From Myxococcota bacterium (lineage in GTDB: Bacteria; Myxococcota_A; UBA796; UBA9615; JAKLKC01): a stretch of DNA of 41,743 bases. The notes under the pieces are model-generated. The model worked only from the letters and a program-made list of their open reading frames with translations. It ran no database searches and was not told where the DNA came from. The position numbers were made by a program, and so were the translations under genes. The DNA lies in the NCBI GenBank assembly GCA_023150875.1, contig JAKLKC010000055.1, forward strand, positions 1-41,743, in the 5' to 3' direction. Shown here piece after piece: positions 7,113-14,838 of this stretch (the stretch's first letter is position 1; each line of letters begins with the position of its first letter).

Positions 7113-10100
7113 TTGCACGTCCTCATCGTCCTCCACGGAATGCCTCCCACGCCCGGGCGCACCGCCGTCGGGGCGGGGATCCGGGCCTGGTGCAACGGGG
7201 AGGGGCTGCGCGCCCGGGGGCACCGCGTCCAGTACGTGACCCGCGCCGAGGACCTGCCCGGCGCCGACGCTCCCATCTCCCTGGAGCTACCCGCCCTGGC
7301 CGGCGAGCCCGACGGGGGGAGCCCCGAGTCCCCAGGCGGGATCGGGCCCGTGGCGGAGGGCGGAGGGGACTCCCCGCGGGTCCGCCCCGGCTTCGCTCCC
7401 CCGGGGGGTCCCCTGGGCTCCCCGGGCAACCCCTTCTCGTTCGCCTCCCGGGAGGACCTCGTCCGCGTCGTCCGCCAGGCCTCGCCGGACGTCGTGCTGG
7501 TGGAGCAGTTCGAGGAGGCCCGGAAGCTCCACGGCCTGGGGATCCCCGTCGCCCTGGACCTCTTCGCCCCCCGCCTCCTTGAGGCGCAGTTCCAGGGCCC
7601 CCAGGCGGACCAGGAGGTCGTCCGCACCCTCGACGCCCTCAACCACGCGGATTTCTTCGTTTTTTCCAACGAGCGCCAGAAGGTGTTCTACCTGGCGCTC
7701 CTGGCCCTCGCGGGGGTGGACTGCACGCGCCCCCCGGTCGGCGTGGTGCCGGTCTCGTGCCCGCCGATCTTCCCCGAACCCCGCAAGCCTCGGAGCCCGG
7801 TCTTCGTCAGCGGGGGCGTGTTCTGGCCCTGGGCCGACCTCACCCCCGGCCTGAGGGTGCTCCAGGACCAGCTCGAGCGCAGGCGCAACGGGCGGGTGGA
7901 GGTCTTCGGCGGCGGCTACGCCATCCGGTCCGAGGCGACCCGCTACGCCGATCCCCGGGACGCCCTGCCCCCCTCTCGGCGGGTGCGCCACCGGGGACTC
8001 GTCCCCTTCGACCAGCTCCTGGACGAGTACGCCCGGGCCTCGGTCGCCTTCGACGTGATGGCCCGGAACCCCGAGCGGGAGATGAACCTCTCGTTCCGCC
8101 AGATCGACTACCTCCGCTGCGGGCTGCCCCTCGTCACCGCCCGCTTCCAGGAGATCGCGCCCCTGGTGGAGCGATACGGCGCCGGCTGGGTGGTGGACCC
8201 CGAGGACGAGGACGGGATCCGGGCGGTGATCGACACCGTCCTCGACGACCCCGACGCCATCGCCCGCGCGTCGGCGGCGGCCCAACGCCTGGCACGGGAG
8301 CACTTCACCTGGGACCGCACCCTGGACGCCCTCGCCGCCTTCGTGGAGTCCCCCCGCGTCCGCGAGAAGCGCCCCACCGTGCTCGCCGCCATGAGCAAGG
8401 TCACCACCGAGCTCTGGGCCGAGCACGAGGAGATCCCCCGCCTCAAGGAGGCCCTCGCCGACCAGGTGCGGGTCAACCAGAAGAAGACCGAGGAGGTCCT
8501 GGACCTCAACCGCCAGGTGTGGAAGCTCATCGACTCCGTGGACCGGATGAGCCTCTCGGTGGGGGAGGTGACCCGGTTCAAGTCCGTCGCCATCCAGTAC
8601 CTGGGCGAGCAGGAGGACCGGGCGCTCCGGGACGCCGAGGAGATCGGCCGGGAGCTGGAGCGCGCCCGCTTCGACCTCCAGAAGAAGGAGGACGAGCTCC
8701 GCGCCGCCCAGGACGGGGTCGAGAAGCTCAAGGCCTCCCACTCCGCCACCCTCGGGGACCTGGAGAGGGCCCGGGAGCAGGTCTTCGCCCGGGACCGGAC
8801 GGTGGCGGAGCTGCGCGCCCAGCGAGAGCGCGTGCTGCACCAGCTCACCGAGGCCCGGGCGGAGGCCCGCGACCTCGCCGGCGACCTCGCCAAGAAGGCC
8901 CAGGAGCTCGCCGGGGCCGAGGACCGCCTCGCCCTGGTGGCCGGGCGCGCCGAGGCCCAGGTCGTGGAGCAGGAGGGGCGCTTCCTGGCTCGCCTGGACG
9001 CGGCGGAGCACCGGGCCCGGGGGGTGGTGGAGGAGCTGCGGACCCGCCTGGACGACGCCCTCATCGAGAGGGACCAGGTCCGGCAGCGCATCGCCGAGCA
9101 GGACGCCGCCCTCGCCGGGCTGCGGGCGGACCTCCAGAAGAAGTCCAAGGAGATCGAGGACCTGGAGGACCTGAGGCGCGGGGAGCTGGCCCGGGCGGCG
9201 GGGGCGCTCACGGAGGCCCAGGCCCTCTTCGCCTCCCGCCTGGACGCCGCCGAGGTCGAGGCCCGCTCGGTCCTGGAGACCCTGCGCCACGAGGCCCAGG
9301 CCCTGCGCTCGGAGCGGGACGGGCTGCGGGTGAAGGTGGAGGGCTTCGAGCGGGCGATCCAGGAACTGAAGGGGGAACTGAACCGGAGGGCCGGCGAGCT
9401 GCGCGCCGAGAGGCAGGAGCGCCGGGCGGAGCAGCGGGAGCACGAGGCGACCCGGAGCCGGCTGGAGGCCGACTTCCACGCCCGGCTGGAGCGGGCCGAG
9501 GGGGAGGCCAGGAACGTGCTGGAGGGGCTCGCCGACCAGCTCGGCCGCGTCCGCAGCGAGAGGGACGGCCTGCGGCGACGCCTGGAGCGGGCGGAGAGCC
9601 AGCTCCCCGAGCTGAAGCGGGACCTTCGGAAGAAGTCGGCGGAGATCGAGGAGCTGTCGAAGGAGCTGGAGAGACAACGACGGGACGCCGCCGAGGGCCT
9701 GGTGCGGGCCGAGGGGCACTTCGCGGGGGTCCTGGCCACGGCCGAGGCCCACGCCGAGACGGTCTTCGCCGAGCTGCGCGAGCGCCTCCAGGCCGCCACG
9801 GACGATGCCAAGGCGGCGCGGGACCAGCTCGCCCGGACCGAGGAGGTCGTCCAGGAGCTCAAGCGCGAGACCCAGAAGCGCTACGCCGAGGCCCGGGAGC
9901 TGCGCCAGCGGATCAAGGAGGAGCGGCGCCTGCTGGAGGTCCGCTTCGCCGAGCAGCAGCGGGACGACGCGACGGCGGCGGAGGCGGCGGCGGACGCGGC
10001 CCGGGCCGAGCTGGACGCCGCCAGGGACGAGGCGGCACGGTTCCGGGTGGAGCGAGACAACCTCTCGGACCGCATCGCCCGCCACGAGGCGGACCTGCCC

Positions 10101-10829
10101 GTGCTGAGGCGGGACCTGGACAAGAAGAGCGCCGAGATCCGCGCCCTCGCGGCGGCCCTCAAGGGGGAGAGGGCCGAGAGGGAGCGGGTGGCGGCGGAGC
10201 TGGCCCACGACGCCCTGGCCCGGGTGGACGAGGCCGAGGCCGAGGCCCGGGCGAAGCTGGCGGAGCTGGTGGAGGAGGCCGCCCGCCTGCGGGGCGAGAG
10301 GGACCGCCTGGCGGCCCGGCTGGAGCGACACGGCGTCGAGGTGCCGGCCCTCAGGCAGGACCTGGCCAAGAAGGCCGCGGAGATCCGCGAGCTGACCGCT
10401 ACCCTGAAGCGCGAGAAGGCGGAGAGGGATCGGGTGGTGGGCGAGGCGGAGCGCCGCATGGTGGAGCGCCTGGAGGACGCCGAGGAGGCGGCCCGTGCCG
10501 CGGTCGCGGGGAGCCTCCAGGGCCTCGCCGTGGTCACGGCCGAGCGGGACACCGCCCGGGCGGACGTGGCGCGGCTCACGATGGTCCTCAAGGGCCTGCG
10601 CGCCGACGTGGACAAGAAGTCGGTGGAGCTCGCGGCCGAGGCGGGCCGCCAGCGCCGCCTGGTGGCGGAGTACGAGGCCCGGATCCGGACCCTGCTGGCC
10701 GAGGCCGAGGCGTCCGCGGCGGCGAAGGCCCCGCCCGCCGCGGTCGGCTCCGGGGGCCGGGGTGAGGGCGAGGAGGTCAGCCCGGAGTCAGCGCCACCCG
10801 GGACGCCTCCAGGCTCCCCTCCACGGTGA
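7113..10829 (+). CDS. GT-B glycosyltransferase fused to 82-residue-repeat coiled coil
   Basis: The 1238-residue protein opens with a GT-B (GT4-like) domain, about residues 1-410: N-terminal Rossmann strand LHVLIVLHG, then the donor-side region FRQIDYLRCGLPLVTARFQEIAPL. From about 427 to 1195 it is an uninterrupted charged, heptad-rich helix. Residues 591-1164 are seven consecutive repeats of exactly 82 residues each, keyed by DLxKKxxEI, a central RLxxAExEAR and RxERDxL...LxxLKR, followed by a truncated eighth. No membrane segment is seen; the coil could scaffold an envelope-polysaccharide complex. TTG 7113 starts right at the Rossmann strand; GTG 7035 is an alternative (1264 aa). The last 53 bp overlap the convergent lipoprotein gene. 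Confidence 0.82.
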   Translation: MHVLIVLHGMPPTPGRTAVGAGIRAWCNGEGLRARGHRVQYVTRAEDLPGADAPISLELPALAGEPDGGSPESPGGIGPVAEGGGDSPRVRPGFAPPGGPLGSPGNPFSFASREDLVRVVRQASPDVVLVEQFEEARKLHGLGIPVALDLFAPRLLEAQFQGPQADQEVVRTLDALNHADFFVFSNERQKVFYLALLALAGVDCTRPPVGVVPVSCPPIFPEPRKPRSPVFVSGGVFWPWADLTPGLRVLQDQLERRRNGRVEVFGGGYAIRSEATRYADPRDALPPSRRVRHRGLVPFDQLLDEYARASVAFDVMARNPEREMNLSFRQIDYLRCGLPLVTARFQEIAPLVERYGAGWVVDPEDEDGIRAVIDTVLDDPDAIARASAAAQRLAREHFTWDRTLDALAAFVESPRVREKRPTVLAAMSKVTTELWAEHEEIPRLKEALADQVRVNQKKTEEVLDLNRQVWKLIDSVDRMSLSVGEVTRFKSVAIQYLGEQEDRALRDAEEIGRELERARFDLQKKEDELRAAQDGVEKLKASHSATLGDLERAREQVFARDRTVAELRAQRERVLHQLTEARAEARDLAGDLAKKAQELAGAEDRLALVAGRAEAQVVEQEGRFLARLDAAEHRARGVVEELRTRLDDALIERDQVRQRIAEQDAALAGLRADLQKKSKEIEDLEDLRRGELARAAGALTEAQALFASRLDAAEVEARSVLETLRHEAQALRSERDGLRVKVEGFERAIQELKGELNRRAGELRAERQERRAEQREHEATRSRLEADFHARLERAEGEARNVLEGLADQLGRVRSERDGLRRRLERAESQLPELKRDLRKKSAEIEELSKELERQRRDAAEGLVRAEGHFAGVLATAEAHAETVFAELRERLQAATDDAKAARDQLARTEEVVQELKRETQKRYAEARELRQRIKEERRLLEVRFAEQQRDDATAAEAAADAARAELDAARDEAARFRVERDNLSDRIARHEADLPVLRRDLDKKSAEIRALAAALKGERAERERVAAELAHDALARVDEAEAEARAKLAELVEEAARLRGERDRLAARLERHGVEVPALRQDLAKKAAEIRELTATLKREKAERDRVVGEAERRMVERLEDAEEAARAAVAGSLQGLAVVTAERDTARADVARLTMVLKGLRADVDKKSVELAAEAGRQRRLVAEYEARIRTLLAEAEASAAAKAPPAAVGSGGRGEGEEVSPESAPPGTPPGSPPR
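8883..10604 (+). repeat. Seven tandem 246-bp units encoding an 82-aa repeat
   Basis: Units begin at 8883, 9129, 9375, 9621, 9867, 10113 and 10359, each 246 bp, with a partial eighth from 10605. I counted all seven residue by residue: every copy is 82 long with no insertion or deletion, although sequence identity between copies is moderate. A shorter, out-of-period relative (DLQKKEDELRA, 70 residues) precedes unit 1. Confidence 0.85.
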
Positions 10830-11724
10830 CGCCCAGCAGGTCCTGGGAGAAGCTCCCCACGAACGTGCCGGACTCGTCGAAGTCGGCGGTGTAGGGGGTC
10901 GGCAGCTCCCAGTACCAGATCACCAGCCCCAGCTCCCCCTCCACGTGGCCCGAGTCGGGGTCCATCTCGCCCCCGATCCCGAAGGCGATGTCCTGGCTGA
11001 AGAGGCCGAAGAGGTCGATGGTGCAGCCGGCGTCGCCGTCCACGGTCTCTCCCCAGGCGTCCACGACGAAGCTGGCCGAGCCGAGGCACGAAGTGTACAG
11101 GGGCGTGCCGTTGATCTCCGCCGACAGCGAGAGCCCGAACGTGCCGCTGTACACGCCGGCCCACTCGTGCTGCACCAGGACGCCCCCCACGGCGTAGGCG
11201 ACGCGGTCCCCGTTGGGCAGCTCGGCGCGGGCGGTGATGGTGTGGGTGCCGACGGGGAAGCCCTCCACCAGCCCCGAGGCCCCGACGTAGCTGAAGGAGG
11301 CGTCCTGATCGGTGCTCCACGCCACGTCGTCGAAGGGCAGTTCGTTCCCCCCTACCCCGATCACCACCGCTTCCAGCGGCATCGGCTCGCCGAGGGGGAC
11401 GAGGGAGCCCGACTCGGGGGAGAGGATCTCGATGACCGCCCCGTCGTACTCGCTGTAGTCCGGCCCGGTGTCGTCGTCTGCGGCGTCGTCGTCTGCGGTG
11501 TCGTCGTCTGCGGTGTCGTCGTCGGCCGTGGTGTCGTCGTCCGCGGTGTCGTCGTCCGCGGTGTCGTCGTCCCCGCCGGTGTCGTCGTCGGCGACGTCGT
11601 CGTCCCCCGTACCGCCCGCTCCCGTCACCTGCAGGGCGCCGGTGCCCGGCGCGCAGCCGGAGGCGATCCACCACGCCGCCCACGCGGCGAAGAGGGCGAC
11701 AGCGATGCGATGGGGCTGGACCAC
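10777..11724 (-). CDS. Surface lipoprotein with Asp-rich repeat linker
   Basis: The 315-residue protein has a signal peptide ending in a lipobox (WIASGC), then a linker of about 50 residues dominated by DDDTADDDT repeats, then a beta-rich domain starting near VIEILSPESGSLVPLGEP that resembles Ig-like segments of secreted proteins. The body contains a Cys pair and DAGCTIDLFG; no enzyme motif is visible. The acidic linker probably holds the domain away from the membrane, perhaps binding cations. GTG 11724 is chosen because aaggagg lies 8 nt upstream; ATG 11757 would add 11 polar residues before the signal peptide. The gene converges on the glycosyltransferase with a 53-bp antisense overlap. Function unknown. 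Confidence 0.78.
   Translation of the reverse strand: MVQPHRIAVALFAAWAAWWIASGCAPGTGALQVTGAGGTGDDDVADDDTGGDDDTADDDTADDDTTADDDTADDDTADDDAADDDTGPDYSEYDGAVIEILSPESGSLVPLGEPMPLEAVVIGVGGNELPFDDVAWSTDQDASFSYVGASGLVEGFPVGTHTITARAELPNGDRVAYAVGGVLVQHEWAGVYSGTFGLSLSAEINGTPLYTSCLGSASFVVDAWGETVDGDAGCTIDLFGLFSQDIAFGIGGEMDPDSGHVEGELGLVIWYWELPTPYTADFDESGTFVGSFSQDLLGVTVEGSLEASRVALTPG
11467..11615 (-). repeat. 15-bp tandem repeat encoding DDDTA/DDDTADDDT linker
   Basis: About ten units of a 15-bp repeat built on gtcgtcgt(c/g)(t/g)gcggt encode Asp-Asp-Asp-Thr-Ala in the lipoprotein. One segment, spanning more than 20 bp around tcgtcggcgacgtcgtc, recurs in the GH92 lipoprotein gene near 29826. Confidence 0.75.
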
Positions 11725-11811
11725 GGCGCGGACCTCCTTGCGGGACGGACGCATCATGCCACGGCGCGCCCAGGGCCGCGACCCCGCGCGGTGGGACCGC
11801 CCCCGGGGGAG

Positions 11812-12022
11812 CTAGTACCACGTTCCGAAGGTTCCTCCCCAGTTTCTCCGTTCCCAGGCCCACCCGATCCGGAACGTAGGGCGGGGGCTTGTCCCCCGCC
11901 GCGGGGCTTCGGCGGGGGACAAGCCCCCGCCCTACGGGGCCTCCCGTTCGCGGGACCGCGACGCCGATGAGCTGGAAGGCGGACTCAGAAACTGGGGAAC
12001 TCGCTCTGGAACGACGTACTAG
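11812..12022. mobile_element. MITE-like inverted-repeat element, 211 bp, CTAG ends
   Basis: Both ends read CTAGTAC inward. The outer 36 bp of the left end and the reverse complement of the right end agree at 27 positions, including a shared 11-bp CCCCAGTTTCT block. The centre (11875-11936) is a perfect 27-bp-arm palindrome with an 8-nt loop. The right 76 bp recur exactly, inverted, at 41668-41743, so this is a dispersed family. No transposase is inside. CTAG fits the YTAR target duplication of IS5-group transposases, which may mobilise it in trans. The right-hand CTAG supplies the stop codon of the neighbouring membrane-protein gene. Confidence 0.75.
11875..11936. repeat. Perfect 27-bp-arm palindrome (hairpin)
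   Basis: Arms 11875-11901 and 11910-11936 are exact reverse complements around the loop cggggctt. The arm is a GC-rich block containing cttgtcccccgcc. It lies at the centre of the MITE-like element and could fold in RNA or extrude as a cruciform; it may also act as a terminator between flanking genes. Confidence 0.85.
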
Positions 12023-12507
12023 TGTCCCTCGTGGTCGCCCACCGGGGCCGCCGCGTCCTGGCGCAGCTCGGGGTGGCGGATCAGCCCCCCTCCGTGGGCG
12101 GCGCGGGCCACGAGGGCGAAGCCCACCAGCCCCACCACCAGGGCGGCACCGGCGGCGCCGTCGGTCCACCGGGCCTTGCGGGCGTCCCCGACGATCCCCG
12201 CGAGCGCCAGGATCCCCGCCAGGACCAACGCCATCGCGGCCGGCTCCGCCGCCTCCTCGTGCTCGTGGATCAGGTCCTCGCTCACCCCCGGGAGGCCCTC
12301 CACCTGCTCCTCGGCCTCCTCGCCGCTCACGTTGGAGACCGCGCCCCCGAAGGCCGCCACCACCAGCAACCCGAGTCCGGCGCGCCGGAGCGTGGCGGCC
12401 AGCCCGGTCCGCCGCAGGACGGCCCAGCTCAGCAGGGCGGCGACGCCCAGCACCGACGCCACCACGGGCAGGTGGTTCACGGCCAGGTGGATCTGCGCTC
12501 CGTTCAT
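12019..12507 (-). CDS. Four-helix membrane protein, DUF2231-like
   Basis: The 162-residue protein has four predicted transmembrane helices (VASVLGVAALLSWAVL, AGLGLLVVAAFGGAV, AMALVLAGILALAGIV, AALVVGLVGFALVA), with conserved-looking histidines at QIHLAVNHLP, an acidic/His loop (LIHEHEEAAEP) and AHGGGLIRHPE at the C-terminus. This pattern recalls DUF2231-type membrane proteins found near cytochromes; the histidines might bind haem or metal, which is inference. Start ATG 12507 has ggag 9 nt upstream. Its TAG stop is part of the CTAG at the end of the MITE-like element, so insertion occurred exactly at, or just after, the stop codon. Confidence 0.7.
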   Translation of the reverse strand: MNGAQIHLAVNHLPVVASVLGVAALLSWAVLRRTGLAATLRRAGLGLLVVAAFGGAVSNVSGEEAEEQVEGLPGVSEDLIHEHEEAAEPAAMALVLAGILALAGIVGDARKARWTDGAAGAALVVGLVGFALVARAAHGGGLIRHPELRQDAAAPVGDHEGH

Positions 12508-12718
12508 CTGCGTCTGCTCCCAGGCCGGCCCGGGGGAGGGGGCGGGCGCGGCCCGCCGATTCTAGTGACGCCGCGCGGCCCGCGCCATGGTCGGGCGGGC
12601 GCGCTCGGGACCCGGTACCGGCGGTTGCGCGGCGACGGGGCCGCTGCCATGATCCGGGCCCCAGCCCGCCCCGGCCGGGGCTCCGCACCTCGTCATCGCC
12701 GTTCGCTGGAGGGCCGCC

Positions 12719-13078
12719 GTGGCCACCCGTCCCGAAGATCCCGCCCCCGAGGCGCCCGCCCTCCCCGCTCCCGGGGAGGCCCTCCCGTTCGAGGACGCCC
12801 TGTCGCGCCTCGAGGCCATCGTGCGCCGCCTGGAGGCGGGGGACGTACCCCTGGAGGCGTCCCTGGCGGACTTCGAGGAGGGGATCCGCCTCTCGCGCCT
12901 GTGCACCGGCCGCCTGGACGAGGCGGAGCGGAAGGTCGCCCTGCTCCTGGCCGAGGGGGACGGGATCTCCGAGGTGGACTTCGAGACCGGCGAGGTCCTG
13001 GCGCGGCGCGGGGGACGGGCCGCCCCGGCGGAGGACGCGTGCGAGGAGGACGACCTCGGGGACGAGGGCCTGCCTTGA
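12719..13078 (+). CDS. xseB: Exodeoxyribonuclease VII small subunit
   Basis: The protein is 119 residues, longer than the usual 70-85 because of a Pro-rich N-terminus and acidic C-terminus. The core PFEDALSRLEAIVRRLEAGDVPLEASLADFEEGIRLSRLCTGRLDEAERKV is the hallmark two-helix XseB sequence; in the enzyme several small subunits bind the XseA catalytic subunit for single-strand DNA degradation. The GTG start at 12719 is the first in-frame start before the core. Its stop overlaps the TTG start of the prenyl synthase (TTGA). xseA is not in the window. Confidence 0.93.
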   Translation: MATRPEDPAPEAPALPAPGEALPFEDALSRLEAIVRRLEAGDVPLEASLADFEEGIRLSRLCTGRLDEAERKVALLLAEGDGISEVDFETGEVLARRGGRAAPAEDACEEDDLGDEGLP

Positions 13079-13974
13079 ACCCCTCCGACCTGGAGGAGCG
13101 TCTCGCCCGCCGCCGCGCCGAGGTGGAGCGGGACCTCGCCCACCTGTGCACGGCGGGCCAGGCGCCGGGGCGGCTCGGAGAGGCGGTGGCCCACGCGCTG
13201 GAGGGGGGAGGCAAGCGCCTGCGGCCGGTGCTGGTGCTGGCGGCGTTCGACGCCGCCGACCGCGGCGGCCCGGGCGCGGCGTCCCGCCGCCGGGCGGCGA
13301 TCCCCCCCGCGGTGGCCGTGGAGCTGGTCCACACCTACTCCCTGGTCCACGACGACCTGCCAGCCATCGACGACGACGACACCCGGCGGGGCCGGCCCTC
13401 GTGCCACCGCGCCTACGGGGAGGCCGCCGCCATCCTCGCCGGCGACGCCCTCCTCACCGAGGCGTTCCGCGTCCTGGCCGATCCCCGGGGCTACCCCCCG
13501 GACACCCCCGCCCCCCTGGTCCGGGACCTGGTGGTGGCCCTGGCGGAGGCCGCGGGCCACCGGGGCATGGTGGGGGGCCAGGCGGTGGACGTCGGCCTGG
13601 CCGGCCCGGTGCGGGACGCCGAGTCCCTGGACGCCCTCCACCGGGGCAAGACCGGGGCCCTCTTCGTGTTCTCGGCGGTGGCGGGGGGGATGGCCGCGGG
13701 GGCGACGCCGGAGCGACTCGCCGCCCTGCGGACCTACGGCGACCGGCTCGGCCTGGCCTTCCAGATCGCCGACGACGTCCTGGACCTCGCCCAGGACGCT
13801 CCGGGAGAAGAGGCCGGCGGCCCCCCCTCCTACCCGGCCCTGCTGGGCGAGGCGGCCTCCCGCGCCCGGGCCCGCCAGCTCGCCGGGGAGGCGGCGGCGG
13901 CGGTGGAGGGATTCGGCCCCGGCGCCGCCCTCCTGGTGGACCTGGCCTGGCACGCGGCGGAGAGGCGCCGCTGA
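13075..13974 (+). CDS. ispA: Polyprenyl (farnesyl/geranylgeranyl) diphosphate synthase
   Basis: The 299-residue protein is a trans-isoprenyl diphosphate synthase. The first Asp-rich motif is HDDLPAIDDDDTRRGRPS (from D93) and the second is QIADDVLD (D233); GGGKRLRP and HRGKTGALF are the other conserved substrate-binding segments. These enzymes condense isopentenyl diphosphate with allylic diphosphates to give C15-C20 precursors of quinones and the undecaprenyl carrier. The HTYSLVHDDLPA context is closest to bacterial IspA. A TTG start at 13075 overlaps the xseB stop, indicating translational coupling. The usual next gene dxs is absent; tlyA follows after 38 bp. Confidence 0.92.
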   Translation: MNPSDLEERLARRRAEVERDLAHLCTAGQAPGRLGEAVAHALEGGGKRLRPVLVLAAFDAADRGGPGAASRRRAAIPPAVAVELVHTYSLVHDDLPAIDDDDTRRGRPSCHRAYGEAAAILAGDALLTEAFRVLADPRGYPPDTPAPLVRDLVVALAEAAGHRGMVGGQAVDVGLAGPVRDAESLDALHRGKTGALFVFSAVAGGMAAGATPERLAALRTYGDRLGLAFQIADDVLDLAQDAPGEEAGGPPSYPALLGEAASRARARQLAGEAAAAVEGFGPGAALLVDLAWHAAERRR

Positions 13975-14012
13975 GGGGGATCCGCCTCCCCCCCCGGCCC
14001 CTTCCCCTCCCC

Positions 14013-14774
14013 ATGGCCGCGCCCGTGTCCGGCAAGGAGCGCATCGACACCCTGCTGGTCCGCCGGGGCCTGGCCCCCAGCCGGGAGAGGGCGCGGGCCC
14101 TGGTGCTGGCGGGGAAGGTGCTGGTGCGGGACGCGGTGGTGGACAAGCCCGGCACCCTGGTGGACGCCGGGGCGGAGGTGCGCCTGCGGGGCGCGGACCT
14201 GCCCTACGTGGGACGGGGCGGCCTGAAGCTGGAGGGGGCGCTCCAGGACCTGGGGGTGGACCCCCTCGGGCTGGTGTGCCTGGACGTGGGGGCGTCCACG
14301 GGGGGCTTCACCGACTGCCTCCTCCAGCGGGGCGCGGCGAAGGTCTACGCCGTGGACGTGGGCACGGCCCAGCTCGCCTGGAAGCTCCGCGCCGATCCCC
14401 GGGTGGTCAGCCTGGAGCGCACCGACGTCCGGACCCTGGACCCCTCCCGTCTGGCCGAGCCGGTGGACCTGGCGGTGATCGACGCCTCGTTCATCTCGCT
14501 GCGGGGCGTGCTGCCCCCCGCGGCCCGGCTGGTGCGGCCGGGGGGGCGGATCCTGGCCCTGGCCAAACCCCAGTTCGAGGTGGGCCGGGCGAGGGTGGGC
14601 AAGAGGGGGGTGGTGCGGGACGAGGCGGACCGGGAGGCCGCCTTCGCCGCGGTGCGGGAGCTGGCGGAGGGGCTGGATCTCCTGCGGCTGGGGGAGGCGG
14701 ACAGCCGGCTCCCCGGGGCGAAGAGTGGCAACGTGGAGCGATTCTTCCTTCTCGCCCGGCCGAAGAGTCATTAA
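14013..14774 (+). CDS. tlyA: TlyA-family rRNA 2'-O-methyltransferase (hemolysin A)
   Basis: The 253-residue protein combines an N-terminal S4 RNA-binding domain (residues 8-68: RIDTLLVRRGLAPSRERARAL) with an FtsJ/RrmJ-like methyltransferase. SAM motif I is LDVGASTGGFTDCLLQRGA, and VIDASFIS, LALAKPQFEVG and SGNVERFF carry the D, K and E of the K-D-K-E set, with K in GRGGLKLEGAL. TlyA enzymes methylate ribose positions in 16S/23S rRNA and affect capreomycin sensitivity. Length is normal. ATG 14013 is the first plausible start. It ends the xseB-ispA-tlyA cluster. Confidence 0.93.
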   Translation: MAAPVSGKERIDTLLVRRGLAPSRERARALVLAGKVLVRDAVVDKPGTLVDAGAEVRLRGADLPYVGRGGLKLEGALQDLGVDPLGLVCLDVGASTGGFTDCLLQRGAAKVYAVDVGTAQLAWKLRADPRVVSLERTDVRTLDPSRLAEPVDLAVIDASFISLRGVLPPAARLVRPGGRILALAKPQFEVGRARVGKRGVVRDEADREAAFAAVRELAEGLDLLRLGEADSRLPGAKSGNVERFFLLARPKSH

Positions 14775-14838
14775 CCTCCCCCCGAGCGGCGCGAGCCGGA
14801 CCGGGGACGCCGGGACGGGAGAGGGAGCACGGATCACG

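Noticed and set aside
7287-10331. Long minus-strand open frame opposite the coiled-coil gene
   Set aside because: It is a Leu/Gly/Pro-rich mirror of the repeats with no motif, signal or ribosome site.
8883-10604. 246-bp periodicity considered as a CRISPR-like or satellite array
   Set aside because: Units are coding, divergent at DNA level and have no spacers.
11947-12022. Short coding frames inside both element copies giving the same peptide
   Set aside because: The shared peptide comes from the non-coding repeat end; the frames have no ribosome site and run into unrelated DNA.
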